Numbered from the stretch's first letter, positions 37,669 to 47,247 are shown. The stretch is 64,000 nucleotides of DNA from Acetobacter lovaniensis (GCF_014207635.1 NZ_JACHIE010000011.1:1-64000); one strand, 5' to 3'. Notes: generated from the sequence alone by a model not told the origin. Made by a program: numbers and translations.

Positions 37669-38580
37669 ATGCGGTTTATTCCCTACGCGTTCGGGTTGGC
37701 AGCGACTGCCCTGCTCGGTTCCTCCATGCTGTGTGCTCCCTCCTTTGCGGCAGCACCAGCACCGGCGGCCTCCACGGCACCCGCACAGCCCACGGACCCG
37801 AACACGGTTGTGGCCACCGTTAACGGTGAAAAAATCACCGTTGCCGATGTGCAGAACGCCATGAGCACCATGCCGCCGCAGATGCGCCAGCTCCCCACCT
37901 CCCTGATCTACCCCATGCTGGTCAACCAGCTGGCAGACCAGAAGGCGATCCTGATTGCCGCACAGAAGGAAGGGCTGAACAAAAAGCCCGATACCCAGAA
38001 GCTGATGCAGACGGCAGCGGACAACGCCCTCCAGAACGCATGGCTGTCCCAGCAGGTGATGCCGCACCTGTCTGATGAGTCCATCAAGCAGTATTATAAC
38101 GAAAACTACGTGGGCAAGCCTGCCGAGCAGGAAGTTCACGCACGCCATATTCTGGTCAAGACCGAAGCCGAAGCCAACGACGTTATCAAGAAACTGCAAG
38201 GTGGCGCGGACTTTGGTAAACTGGCAGCCGAAGTCTCGACCGACAAGGGCAGCGCCGCCCAGAATGGTGGTGACCTTGGCTGGTTCAAAAAGGGCGATAT
38301 GATCCCCGCCTTCTCCGATGCTGCCTTTGCCATGAAGAAGGGCGAAATCAGCACCAAACCCGTGCAGAGCCAGTATGGCTTCCACGTTATTCAGGTGCTG
38401 GACACACGCACGGACCCGACCCCCACGCTTGACGCCGTGCATGACAAGATCCGTCAGGCCCTGATCCAGAAATACGTGCGTCAGGCCGTGGAAAAAGCCG
38501 CAGCCGGTGTCAAGATCGTGCGCTTTGACCCCACCACGGGCAAGCCGCTGGCCGATACGCCCGCAGCACCTAAAAAGTAA
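37669..38580 (+). CDS. Periplasmic parvulin-type peptidyl-prolyl isomerase
   Basis: 303 aa with a Sec signal peptide (residues about 1-29, ending SFAA), an N-terminal SurA/PrsA-like helical part and one parvulin domain (VHARHILVKTEAEAND, GGDLGWFKKGDMIPAFSDAAF, YGFHVIQVLDTR). It probably helps fold exported proteins. Divergent from secA. The A/P-rich segment after the signal and the VNGEKITVADV start are typical of alphaproteobacterial parvulins. Confidence 0.92.
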   Translation: MRFIPYAFGLAATALLGSSMLCAPSFAAAPAPAASTAPAQPTDPNTVVATVNGEKITVADVQNAMSTMPPQMRQLPTSLIYPMLVNQLADQKAILIAAQKEGLNKKPDTQKLMQTAADNALQNAWLSQQVMPHLSDESIKQYYNENYVGKPAEQEVHARHILVKTEAEANDVIKKLQGGADFGKLAAEVSTDKGSAAQNGGDLGWFKKGDMIPAFSDAAFAMKKGEISTKPVQSQYGFHVIQVLDTRTDPTPTLDAVHDKIRQALIQKYVRQAVEKAAAGVKIVRFDPTTGKPLADTPAAPKK

Positions 38581-38596
38581 GATACTCAACCGGCAA

Positions 38597-38640
38597 CAGC
38601 CCCGGCCCACTCCAGAAGACTCTGTGGTGGACCGGGGCTG
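38597..38640 (+). terminator. Long hairpin between parvulin gene and argJ
   Basis: CAGCCCCGG (38597-38605) pairs with CCGGGGCTG (38632-38640), and CCAC (38607-38610) with GTGG (38627-38630). There is no T-run. It may be a weak terminator or a leader structure for argJ, which starts 24 bases later. Confidence 0.4.
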
Positions 38641-38663
38641 ACATCTACCAAGGATACCGCCAG

Positions 38664-39911
38664 ATGGCGCAGTCTCTCCCCGTTTCTCCCCTTGCCCAGC
38701 CAATGCCTGAGCTTGGCATTGTTCGTGGGGTAAGGCTTGGCGCCATTGCGGCGGGTATTCGCTACAAGGGCCGGACCGATCTGGTACTGGCCGAATTCGC
38801 ACCCGGCACCACTGTTGCCGGTGTGTTTACCAAATCCAAATGCCCCGGCGCGCCGGTGGACTGGTGCCGCGCCATTCTGCCCAGCGGGCAGGCCCGCGCG
38901 CTGGTGGTCAACGCTGGTAACGCTAATGTGTTCACCGGCCGCGCAGGCCGCCAGACATGCGAGGCCACGGCACAGGCCGCAGCCACAGTAACAGGCTGCT
39001 CGCCCGATGCCGTCTATCTGGCCTCCACCGGGGTTATTGGGGAAATCCTGCCCGCCGAGCGCATTACCAACGCCCTGCCCGCACTGCATGCCGCCCTGTC
39101 CGAAACCGGGTGGGAGGCTGCAGCACGCGGGATCATGACCACGGATACCTTCCCCAAAGCCGCCATCCGCAAAACACGGATCAACGGCACGGATGTGGTT
39201 ATTCAGGGCATGGCCAAAGGCAGCGGCATGGTCGCGCCCGACATGGCCACCATGCTGTCCTTTGTTGCAACGGATGCGGCCCTGCCTGCCTCCGTGCTGC
39301 AAACCCTGCTGGGCACCGGGGTTAAAACCACCTTCAACTGCATTACGGTCGATTCCGATACATCCACATCGGACATGGTTCTGCTGTTTGCCACCGGTGC
39401 GGCGGGCAACGCCCCCGTAGCCGATACGGTGGACGCCCTGCATGACCCCGCTCTGGCCGATTTCAGGACCGCACTGAACGACCTGCTGCGCGAGCTTGCC
39501 CTGCTGGTCATCCGCGATGGGGAAGGTGCGACCAAGCTTATGACCATTACGGTCAGCGGAGCGGTATCGGACGAATCCGCCTGGCGTGTGGCCATGGCCA
39601 TTGGCAATTCCCCACTGGTCAAGACCGCCATTGCGGGCGAAGACGCCAACTGGGGCCGTGTGGTCATGGCTGTTGGCAAATGCGGCGAACCTGCCGACCG
39701 GGACACGCTGAGCGTCTCCATTGGCGGTGTCTGCATTGCCCGGGATGGCACCGTCACCGAAGGGTATGACGAAACACCCGTGGTCGCCCACATGAAGGGG
39801 CAGGAGATTGATATTGCGGTTGATCTGGGACTTGGTCAGGGCACGGCCCGCACATGGAGCTGTGACCTGACACACGGCTATATCGACATCAACGGCTCGT
39901 ATCGTAGCTGA
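38664..39911 (+). CDS. argJ: Bifunctional ornithine/glutamate N-acetyltransferase
   Basis: Makes N-acetylglutamate by transfer from N-acetylornithine in the cyclic arginine pathway. The 415-aa precursor self-cleaves at the conserved Ala-Thr-Met-Leu in VAPDMATMLSF, where Thr becomes the N-terminal nucleophile of the beta chain. ASTGVIGEILPAERI upstream and AIAGEDANWGRVVMAVGK near the end are family signatures. ATG 38664 has AAGGA upstream. No other arg gene is adjacent. Confidence 0.96.
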   Translation: MAQSLPVSPLAQPMPELGIVRGVRLGAIAAGIRYKGRTDLVLAEFAPGTTVAGVFTKSKCPGAPVDWCRAILPSGQARALVVNAGNANVFTGRAGRQTCEATAQAAATVTGCSPDAVYLASTGVIGEILPAERITNALPALHAALSETGWEAAARGIMTTDTFPKAAIRKTRINGTDVVIQGMAKGSGMVAPDMATMLSFVATDAALPASVLQTLLGTGVKTTFNCITVDSDTSTSDMVLLFATGAAGNAPVADTVDALHDPALADFRTALNDLLRELALLVIRDGEGATKLMTITVSGAVSDESAWRVAMAIGNSPLVKTAIAGEDANWGRVVMAVGKCGEPADRDTLSVSIGGVCIARDGTVTEGYDETPVVAHMKGQEIDIAVDLGLGQGTARTWSCDLTHGYIDINGSYRS

Positions 39912-39967
39912 GTGTCCCGTTTTTTACAGATGACCTGCCTTTTCGCGGCACATCAGGGAGCCTGACC

Positions 39968-40621
39968 ATGGCCAGCATTACGCCTCCGCCCGGCTGGGGC
40001 GCCGCACCACAACCCGCCGGGTCCGGTGCCTGGAATACACAGCCGCCGCAGCCCGATGTCTGGGTTTACGCAGGATTCTGGTGGCGCGTCTGGGCGTTTT
40101 TGATCGACGCGGTCATCCTGAGCACGGCCGAATGTATTCTCGGCCTGTTCTTTGGCCCCAAAATTAACGTGGACTGGGAAGAACTGCCCATTCCCGACGC
40201 CTCCAGCCAGACGGTGGATGTGGTGAACATCGCCACAACATCGCTCCCGCATGCAAGCCCGGTTTCCGTCCTGATCCCGCACCTGCACGCGGGGTCGGAA
40301 TGGCATACGTTCGGCATTGTGCTCAGCCTGCTGCCCATGGTGTACTGCGTCATGTTCGAAGCCTCCGCGTTCCGGGCGACACCGGGCAAGCGGCTGTTCG
40401 GGATGGAAGTGGTTACGCTTGAGGGGAAGCAGATTTCGCATCTGCGCGCATTGCTGCGGTTTGTCATCAAGGCGTTTCTGTCCTTTCCCCTGCTTTACAT
40501 CGGGGTGCTGATGGTGGCGTTCACCCAGCGCAAACAGGGGCTGCATGACATGATGGCAGGCACACTGGTCCTGCGGCACACAAGACCCGCCCAGATTGCC
40601 CCTTTTTCACCCCACACCTAA
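39968..40621 (+). CDS. RDD family membrane protein
   Basis: 217 aa with an aromatic/Pro-rich start (PPPGWGAAPQPAGSGAWN), then VYAGFWWRVWAFLIDAVILST, the Arg/Asp-containing first helix of RDD proteins. Two or three further membrane helices follow (about 105-125, 165-185) and a TPGKRLFGMEVV segment between them. RDD proteins are membrane proteins of poorly known role, some linked to ion exchange. The call is structural only. Confidence 0.85.
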   Translation: MASITPPPGWGAAPQPAGSGAWNTQPPQPDVWVYAGFWWRVWAFLIDAVILSTAECILGLFFGPKINVDWEELPIPDASSQTVDVVNIATTSLPHASPVSVLIPHLHAGSEWHTFGIVLSLLPMVYCVMFEASAFRATPGKRLFGMEVVTLEGKQISHLRALLRFVIKAFLSFPLLYIGVLMVAFTQRKQGLHDMMAGTLVLRHTRPAQIAPFSPHT

Positions 40622-40755
40622 GCCCACCCCCTGCCCGAATAACAGCGGAACCGGCTGCCGGTCTTGATACCGCCTGATTTGCCTCCTACCCTGCGGGTAA
40701 CATCAGGCGCGTAGCGCAAAACCTCCAGACCGTTCAGCAAAGGACAGGGTAGGTC

Positions 40756-43263
40756 ATGACCGCACAAAGCCGGGACCGGTTTTTCTTTTTTTCCTGGATT
40801 TCCAGAAGTTGCCTTGTGCTCCTACTCGGCTGGTGCCTGCTTCCCACCGCGCACGCTCTTGCTGACAGCCCTGCCACCGTGCAGACAGGCGGGCTAAGCC
40901 AGCAGGATGCCCAGCAACTGCTGGATGTGCTGAACGACCCGCAAAAGCGCGCCGAATTTTCCAGAACACTGACCCTTATGGCCAAAGGGCTCCCCGCGGC
41001 CCCTGCCAGTATGGCTTCTACCGTCACACCCGCGGTCATAGATAATTCCGTACACTCGGAACTTGATGATCTGGGCAACACAGCTACTGAATATGTGAGC
41101 AATTTTACCAGCCTGTTTACCGATCTGGGCTCTGTTGGCACATGGTTCCGCCATGAGGTGCAAAACCCCCAGTCCCGCCAGTCCCTGCTGGATTCCTTTG
41201 GCCGCGCCCTGCTGATTATTGCCCTGGCTCTTGTGGCCGAGCGGGCCACCAGCATTGGCCTGCGCAGGCCCCTGACCTCGGTCAAGAAAATGGCCGAAGC
41301 GCGGGAGGTCCGACAGGCGAAAGCCCGGACCATAAGCAGCGATGCGCCTGCCGAAACCGAAACGGAGGCAGATGCGGACAGCCCCACGGAGACGGACACG
41401 GACACGGACACGGACGCGGACACAACCCAAACCCGCGAAAAAGACCAGCGCCGCGGGAACGAAGTGCTCCGCTACCTTGTGCGCGTTCCCTACAATGCCA
41501 TGCACTTCCTGCTCAAACTGCTGCCGGTAGGGATGTGTCTGCTGTTCAGCTACCTTGGCGCGGAGTTCCTGACCTCCACCGATCAGGCCCGTATAGTCGC
41601 ACTCACGCTGGTTAACGCCTACGCCATTGCCCGTGGCCTGTACCTCGTTGTCGAGACCATTCTGGTCCCACGCTCCCCCGCGATCCGCCTGCTGCCCATG
41701 CCAGATGACACGGCCCGGCTGCTGACCCGGTGGTGGAACGTGCTGGTCGCCGCGCCGTCCGTTGTCATCTGCCTGTCCATTCTGGGACGGGAGTTTGATC
41801 TGGATACGCGCGGGGTAGAAGCCATGATGCGCGGCGTGGTGCTGGTCGAACACCTGCTGATTGCCGCCTTTATCTGGCGTATCCGCCATATTGTGGCCCG
41901 CGCACTCCAGCCCTCTCCGGGGCTGCGCAAAAATGCCCTGTGGGCGTTTGCGGGCACGCTGGCCAAGCTGTGGTGGGTGCCGGTCATTTTTCTGGACATG
42001 GCGTTGTGGTTTGTCTGGGCGGCCCACCTGAAGGGGGGATACCAGTGGATTCTGCACGGCACATTGCTGAACCTTCTGTGCCTGATTGTCTCCCGCATTC
42101 TCGCGCTACTGGTTTACGGGTTGCAGGACCGGCTGTTCCGCGTTGGGCCGGAATTGCAGGCCCAGTACCCTGACCTGCAGAAACGGGCGGATTTTTACTA
42201 CCCGTTCGTACGCAAGATCATCACCATCGCCATTATCCTGACCACCGCGATCTGTATTGCGCAAGGCTGGAGCATTCCCACCTTTGACTTCTTCCTCCAC
42301 TCAGCCCTTGGGCTGCGCCTGATTGGAGCGGCGGCCTGCCTGCTGATCGGCATGACTATTGCCGCAGTGGCGTGGGAGACGGTGAACAGTATGCTGAACA
42401 AGCAGATCTCGCGCTATTCGGCCAGCGCGCAGGAGGCCCGGGCGGCAAGACTGCGTACCGTACTGCCCATTATCCGCACGGTGCTGCTGACTGTGATTGT
42501 CATCTTTGTCGCGGTCACCACCCTCTCGCAGATCGGGATCAATGTGACGCCACTGCTGACAGGCGCAGGCATTCTGGGTGTCGGCCTGTCCTTTGGTTCG
42601 CAAAGCCTTGTCAAAGACGTGATCACCGGCTTTTTCATGCTGGCCGAAGACGCCATTCAGGTAGGAGACTGGGTAACGACAGGAGGCATTGCCGGCACGG
42701 TTGAACACCTTTCCATCCGTACCCTGCGTGTCCGGTCGTTTGACGGAGATCTGCATATCATTCCGTTCTCCTCTGTAACCTCCATTGCCAACACGGCGCG
42801 CGGCTTTAACCAGATTATCGTGCGCCAGACTCTGGATCTGAGCGAAGACACGGGCAAGGTCGTCAAGATCATGCAGAAAACCATTGAAGACATGCGCAAG
42901 GAAGAGACCTTCCGCCCCATCATCTTCTCTGATTATACCGATCTGGGTGTAGATAATTCGGATGGAAACGGCGCGGTACTGGTTGGTATTATCAAAACCG
43001 CGCCAATGATGAAGTGGAAGGTCCAGCGCGAGTTCTACCGCCGTATTGCCCTGCGCATGGCTGCCGCTGGCGTCAGGTTCTACACCTCCACCAGCTACTC
43101 CACCACGCCGCCCAACGTACCCATGCATATGGCGCTCGACGCCATGCCCCCCATGCCGCAAGGCGGCCCGGCAACTCCCAGCCCGGCCAGAACCCAACAA
43201 CAGCCCGCGCAACAGCCTGCGGCCAACACGCAACCGCCCACCCACCCCAAAGCCGACGATTAA
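40756..43263 (+). CDS. Large MscS-family mechanosensitive channel
   Basis: 835 aa. A signal peptide is followed by a long domain with up to eight membrane helices. The conserved MscS pore region and beta domain come next: LLTGAGILGVGLSFGSQSLVKDVITGFFMLAEDAIQVGDWV, then IRTLRVRSFDGDLHIIPFSSV. The C-terminus is Pro/Gln/Ala-rich. In the first soluble loop lies an Asp/Thr-rich repeat (TDTDTDTDADT), coded by a six-base tandem repeat. The family protects against osmotic downshock by opening under tension. ATG 40756 is used. Confidence 0.93.
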   Translation: MTAQSRDRFFFFSWISRSCLVLLLGWCLLPTAHALADSPATVQTGGLSQQDAQQLLDVLNDPQKRAEFSRTLTLMAKGLPAAPASMASTVTPAVIDNSVHSELDDLGNTATEYVSNFTSLFTDLGSVGTWFRHEVQNPQSRQSLLDSFGRALLIIALALVAERATSIGLRRPLTSVKKMAEAREVRQAKARTISSDAPAETETEADADSPTETDTDTDTDADTTQTREKDQRRGNEVLRYLVRVPYNAMHFLLKLLPVGMCLLFSYLGAEFLTSTDQARIVALTLVNAYAIARGLYLVVETILVPRSPAIRLLPMPDDTARLLTRWWNVLVAAPSVVICLSILGREFDLDTRGVEAMMRGVVLVEHLLIAAFIWRIRHIVARALQPSPGLRKNALWAFAGTLAKLWWVPVIFLDMALWFVWAAHLKGGYQWILHGTLLNLLCLIVSRILALLVYGLQDRLFRVGPELQAQYPDLQKRADFYYPFVRKIITIAIILTTAICIAQGWSIPTFDFFLHSALGLRLIGAAACLLIGMTIAAVAWETVNSMLNKQISRYSASAQEARAARLRTVLPIIRTVLLTVIVIFVAVTTLSQIGINVTPLLTGAGILGVGLSFGSQSLVKDVITGFFMLAEDAIQVGDWVTTGGIAGTVEHLSIRTLRVRSFDGDLHIIPFSSVTSIANTARGFNQIIVRQTLDLSEDTGKVVKIMQKTIEDMRKEETFRPIIFSDYTDLGVDNSDGNGAVLVGIIKTAPMMKWKVQREFYRRIALRMAAAGVRFYTSTSYSTTPPNVPMHMALDAMPPMPQGGPATPSPARTQQQPAQQPAANTQPPTHPKADD
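41394..41423 (+). repeat. Six-base tandem repeat in the mscS-like gene
   Basis: Five units of GGACAC (one is GGACGC) in a row. They encode the alternating Thr-Asp stretch in a soluble loop of the MscS-family channel. Because the unit is six bases, changes in copy number would keep the reading frame. Confidence 0.8.
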
Positions 43264-43275
43264 GAGGCCCATCCC

Positions 43276-44028
43276 ATGTCCGAGCCCATGTTTACCAACA
43301 CCCTTGCGGACACGATTATCCAGAGTCTGGAAACCCCTCTGGCGAAGGACGGCTTTGCCTTCCTTCAGGCACAGGCCATGCAGGCCGTGCTGGAGGCCGG
43401 AGGCCTGCGGGGATGGGAGGATTTTGCCGCAAGCTGGAACGATCTGGGCGTGGACCGTTACATGGCCGATGGCGGGCGCTACCGGCGCAGGCGCTACGCC
43501 ACGTTCTCGCTGACACTGGACGCAGTGACACGCAAACCACACCAGCCCCACTACCAGAGCCGGGATTACAATACCCTCAATGGGGGCGTGGAGCGCTGGT
43601 TCAAACCCGTGCTGCCCGCCCTTGGCGAACACCCGGCACTTATGGCCATATTACGGCTGGCCCTGCGTGTGGTAACGGACCTGACCCCCGCAGAGCGCAG
43701 GCCCAACGCATGGCATACGGAAATACATCAGTTCCGTATTGAAGCCCGGCCAGATGCGCTCGGCCACCCAACGCCTGAAGGGCTGCACCGTGATGGCGTG
43801 GACTGGGTTTTTGTCGTGATGGTAAGGCGGGAGAACGTGGCACAGGGGGAAACATCCATCCACGACCTCAGCCACAAACAGGTTGGCAGCTTTACCCTGA
43901 CCAACCCCATGGACACAGCCGTTGTGAATGACAACAGGGTTTACCATGGCGTAACCCCGGTACAGCCCGTGGACCCCAGCCGCCCGGCTTACCGCGATGT
44001 ACTGGTCGTCACCCTCCGCCACGAATAG
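43276..44028 (+). CDS. 2OG-Fe(II) dioxygenase family protein (IDO-like)
   Basis: 250 aa. The iron ligands are visible as HRDGVDW (His and Asp about 174-176) and the distal His in NRVYHGVTPV (about 224-231), followed by the 2-oxoglutarate Arg in RPAYRDVLVVTLRH. This is the 2OG-Fe_Oxy_2 family (PF10014), which includes free L-isoleucine 4-hydroxylase and relatives. The substrate here is unknown. It lies 12 bases after the mscS gene, same strand, with GAGG before the ATG. It may be co-transcribed with that gene. Confidence 0.88.
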   Translation: MSEPMFTNTLADTIIQSLETPLAKDGFAFLQAQAMQAVLEAGGLRGWEDFAASWNDLGVDRYMADGGRYRRRRYATFSLTLDAVTRKPHQPHYQSRDYNTLNGGVERWFKPVLPALGEHPALMAILRLALRVVTDLTPAERRPNAWHTEIHQFRIEARPDALGHPTPEGLHRDGVDWVFVVMVRRENVAQGETSIHDLSHKQVGSFTLTNPMDTAVVNDNRVYHGVTPVQPVDPSRPAYRDVLVVTLRHE

Positions 44029-44056
44029 GCGGAACGGCGGCCCTGAACAGGCCGCC

Positions 44057-44398
44057 CTAGTATCCTGCGTAATAAATGGCGTGCAGCCCAAGGGCTACAA
44101 AGCCGATGACAAAAACCATTGCTCCCGCCATCTGGGACAATTCCTTGAACGTCATTCCCGAGTCATTGGCAGGCGGGGTAACGGGGTTCTGAACCGGAGC
44201 AGGGGTGTCTGGCCTGGAGGCAGGCAGCACATGCACCGGCTTGGCCAGCGCCTCGTGCGTCTGCGTGTGCACCGTGGCACCACCAGTCACGGCAGATGGC
44301 GTTCCATCCCCCTGCTGACCGGCCTGCACTGCGGAAGACTGCCCATCGTACAGAGGAGAGGCTCCGTCAACACGGCCTTGTGTTTCCTGCTCACTCAT
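44057..44398 (-). CDS. Small protein with a single C-terminal membrane helix
   Basis: 113 aa from ATG 44398 (MSEQETQGRVDGASPLYDGQ), with GGAGA upstream. Most of the length is a polar, Ala/Pro/Thr/Gln-rich disordered region. One hydrophobic helix near the C-terminus (MAGAMVFVIGFVALGLHAIYY) suggests tail-anchored insertion. No family is recognised. It is divergent from a small exported protein and convergent with the dioxygenase gene. Confidence 0.65.
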   Translation of the reverse strand: MSEQETQGRVDGASPLYDGQSSAVQAGQQGDGTPSAVTGGATVHTQTHEALAKPVHVLPASRPDTPAPVQNPVTPPANDSGMTFKELSQMAGAMVFVIGFVALGLHAIYYAGY

Positions 44399-44574
44399 GA
44401 TGCTGTTCTCCACGTAATTATCATGCAGACCGGAAAGGATCCTGTTTTTTCTTGATCCTGTCATGAAGGTTCGTCAAGCCATTCAGGGCATCTGCCCCAC
44501 GGAGCCAGCACTGGACGGCACCAGACCAAACACGCCACATAGACCGGAGCTGATTTTTTGCTATGGAAACAGAC

Positions 44575-44985
44575 ATGAAACATATTCTTCTTTGTTCCGC
44601 CATGCTGGGGCTGGCCGCAGCACCCGCAATGGCCGCCCCCCACACAACAGCCCCTGCACAGGCCTCCACGGCTGCCGCCTCTTACCCCATGGCCACCTTT
44701 ATGGGCTCATGGACCGTGCGCGCCGAGGTGCCAGCCTTTACGGTTGCAGGGAACAAGGCCATGGGCCCGGCCGCCCGGCTTTTGGTCACTGTCCCCGAAG
44801 TCTACGCCTCTAATATTGGTGAAAGCCGCTTCAGCCTTGCCCAGAAAACAGGTTCATCCTGGTCTGGCAGCCAGAATGGCACAACCATGACCATGACCCT
44901 GATCTCCCCCAACGCGGGGCATATCCTGATCACCAGCAAAAACGGGCACAAGGTGGACGTTCCCCTGTACCGCAACGACCCGTAA
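44575..44985 (+). CDS. Small exported protein of unknown function
   Basis: 136 aa starting MKHILLCSAMLGLAAAPAMA, a Sec signal peptide with cleavage near residue 20. The mature part is beta-rich (MATFMGSWTVRAEVPAFTVAG, TMTMTLISPNAGHILITSKN) and has no Cys. It resembles small periplasmic lipocalin- or Spy-like proteins only loosely, and I do not recognise the family. It is divergent from the membrane-anchored gene to its left. Confidence 0.65.
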   Translation: MKHILLCSAMLGLAAAPAMAAPHTTAPAQASTAAASYPMATFMGSWTVRAEVPAFTVAGNKAMGPAARLLVTVPEVYASNIGESRFSLAQKTGSSWSGSQNGTTMTMTLISPNAGHILITSKNGHKVDVPLYRNDP

Positions 44986-45058
44986 GCCACTGACTGGCCT
45001 GCGGGTCCGCCAGATCACGCCTCCCGCACGCTTTGATGGGCGGGAGGCGGGGCGCGCA

Positions 45059-45973
45059 TCATGCGTTCACCGCGCCCTCTGGCGTCCAGTCCTTTAGAAA
45101 AGCCTCCAGTGCGGCATCGGCCTTGCCAACCTTGACCTCCAGCCGCACGTAAAGATTCCCCGCCTCCCTGCCCCCATGGGCCTGCACACCCTTGCCACGC
45201 AGGCGCAGCACGGTGCCGGTATCGGAGCCTGCGGGTACGTTCATCTTAACCGTGCCTGTGGGGGTTGGCACCATAATGGGACCGCCCAGCACTGCGGTTT
45301 TCAGGTCCACGGGCAGGGTTTCCCGCAGGTCGGAGCCTTCGCGCGTAAAGGTGGCGTCGGGCAGTACGGTCACCGTAATCAGCGCATCCCCTGCGGGGCC
45401 ACCCTGCACGCCGGGCATGCCCTTGCCACGCAGGCGCAGAACCTTGCCATCCTCCATACCGGGGGGAATACGCACATCCAGCGTTGCGCCATCTGGCAGG
45501 TTCACGCGCGACGTGGCGCCATTCACCGCGTCCAGAAAACTGACATTCAGCGCAAAGGATCTGTCCGCCCCCTTGCGCGGGCCAGCACGGCGCGCGCGGG
45601 CACCCCCGCCAAACATGCCGCCGAACAGGTCGCTCAGGTCTTCTTCCTGAAAACCGCCCATGCCAGCGCCACCGGGGCGGAACCCGCCTGCACCGCCAAA
45701 GCCGCCGCCGCCAAAACCACCAGCCCCAAAACCGGGGTGGCGTTCCTGCCCCGAGGCATCAATCTCGCCCCGGTCAAAACGCGCGCGCTTGTCCGCGTCG
45801 GACAACAGGTCATTGGCCTGATTGAGCGCCTTGAACTCCTCTTCGGCCTTTTTATCGCCGGGGTTCAGGTCCGGATGATATTTTTTGGCCAGCTTGCGGT
45901 ACGCCTTGCGGATGTCATCCTGACTGGCTGTTCTGGCAATACCTAATACTGAATACGGATCACGATCGCTCAT
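45059..45973 (-). CDS. DnaJ-family co-chaperone (CbpA-like)
   Basis: 304 aa with an N-terminal J domain (YSVLGIARTASQDDIRKAYR, HPD in YHPDLNPGD), a Gly/Phe-rich linker (GFGGGGFGGAGGFRPGG) and two C-terminal substrate-binding domains. The zinc-finger domain of true DnaJ is absent, so it is the type II (CbpA/DnaJ2) class that stimulates DnaK. It is divergent from ubiK. No dnaK or grpE gene is adjacent. Confidence 0.94.
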   Translation of the reverse strand: MSDRDPYSVLGIARTASQDDIRKAYRKLAKKYHPDLNPGDKKAEEEFKALNQANDLLSDADKRARFDRGEIDASGQERHPGFGAGGFGGGGFGGAGGFRPGGAGMGGFQEEDLSDLFGGMFGGGARARRAGPRKGADRSFALNVSFLDAVNGATSRVNLPDGATLDVRIPPGMEDGKVLRLRGKGMPGVQGGPAGDALITVTVLPDATFTREGSDLRETLPVDLKTAVLGGPIMVPTPTGTVKMNVPAGSDTGTVLRLRGKGVQAHGGREAGNLYVRLEVKVGKADAALEAFLKDWTPEGAVNA

Positions 45974-46395
45974 GCAGCCGTCCCTTCCCCCATCCTGTTA
46001 CCATTACCGGGCGGCATCCTGCGCCACCCACAGCCAGCCGCCGCCCCAGAGCATGCGTTCAGGCGGGGGGTACAAAAAGCCTCCCCCAAGACTGTTGTCA
46101 TTATACAGAGTGTCTCCATACCACACTGCGCGCCTGCCCAAAGTGTGTTGGCTGCGCGCACCGTTTTTGCAACTATTATCCCTAATAATGGGAACGAGAC
46201 TCCAAGCGGTCAATGGAGAGCCAGAGAAAGCCCCATGTACGCCCGACAGATAAACTGCACCACAAAAATGGAAACCGGGGCATGGCCTCTGTCCGGCTGG
46301 GCCTTTATTCTCTATAAAGTCGGAACCATAAGAGCGCCACACCAGACAGCAGCAGGCTGCTGGTTGCTCATAACGGATTGATTGGAGACCCCCGC
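45974..46395. other. Intergenic region between dnaJ-like gene and ubiK
   Basis: About 420 bases without a convincing gene. It should carry promoters for both divergent genes. I see no strong hairpin, tRNA or repeat in it. Confidence 0.4.
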
Positions 46396-46686
46396 ATGGC
46401 TGACAGACCGCGCTTTTTTGATGATCTTGCAGGTGTTGCCGGAGGTGCCGTATCCGCGCTGACCGGTGTGCGTGAAGAAATGAACGCCATTGTCCGCAGC
46501 CGTGTGGACGAAGTGCTGACCAGCCTGCAGGTTGTCCGCCGTGAAGAATTTGAAGTCATGCGCGAACTGGCCGCACAGGCCCGCATTGGCCAGGAAGAAG
46601 CCGAACGCCGGCTGGCCGCACTGGAAACGCGGATAAAAGCACTGGAACAGCACCTGACCAGCACCCACAAGGGCGGCGCGCACTAA
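46396..46686 (+). CDS. ubiK: Ubiquinone biosynthesis accessory factor UbiK (BMFP family)
   Basis: 96 aa, start MADRPRFFDDLAGVAGGAVS, with a coiled-coil C-terminus (EEAERRLAALETRIKALEQHL). The family binds lipids and helps the late steps of ubiquinone synthesis. An upstream in-frame start exists at 46378, but ATG 46396 fits the family. Downstream are a YbjN protein, proC and a COQ9-like gene, and a UbiH-like gene lies in the same window. Confidence 0.88.
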   Translation: MADRPRFFDDLAGVAGGAVSALTGVREEMNAIVRSRVDEVLTSLQVVRREEFEVMRELAAQARIGQEEAERRLAALETRIKALEQHLTSTHKGGAH

Positions 46687-46746
46687 AAGACCACGCGCGC
46701 CCTTTGTCCCGTTTTTGTTTTTGACCGCAGGCACGGGAGTCATGCC

Positions 46747-47247
46747 ATGCCAGCCCTGACAACCGGCTCCACCACCCCACCCACCAACCCGCTGGACCTG
46801 ATGGAACAGGTCATTGCCGGGCATGGGTGGACCTTTGACCGCTGCACCCCGACCGAAATGGCGGCCGAAGCCCCGGCCAGATGGTGCGACTACGGATTGT
46901 TTTTTTCGTGGTCGGCCGAGCTGGGCACCATTCTGTTTACCTGCGCCTTTGACCTGCGCGTAAGCCCGGACATGCGGCTGGCCCTGTACGAGCTGATAGG
47001 GCTTGCCAACGAGCAGGTATGGGTCGGCCATTTTAGCGTCGATACGGAAGATGGGGTGCTGCTGTTCCGTCACGCCCTGCTCCTGCGTGGCACGGAAACC
47101 GCAACCGACATTTTTGAAGACATGATCGACATCGCCCTGACCGAGTGCGAGCGGTTTTATCCGGCCCTGCGCTTTTTCCTGACCGGTGGGTTGAGTGCGG
47201 CAGATGCACTGGCTTCGGCCATGCTGGACTGCCATGGAGAGGCATGA
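46747..47247 (+). CDS. YbjN domain-containing protein
   Basis: 166 aa. The pattern of YbjN proteins is seen: a start with NPLDLMEQVIAGHGWTFDR, then a strand with WCDYGLFFSWSAELGTILFTC, and helices with LALYELIGLANEQVW and FEDMIDIALTECERFYPALRF. The molecular function is unknown, though YbjN proteins are linked to stress and sensory traits. Its stop overlaps the proC start by four bases (ATGA), so the two are coupled. Confidence 0.85.
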   Translation: MPALTTGSTTPPTNPLDLMEQVIAGHGWTFDRCTPTEMAAEAPARWCDYGLFFSWSAELGTILFTCAFDLRVSPDMRLALYELIGLANEQVWVGHFSVDTEDGVLLFRHALLLRGTETATDIFEDMIDIALTECERFYPALRFFLTGGLSAADALASAMLDCHGEA

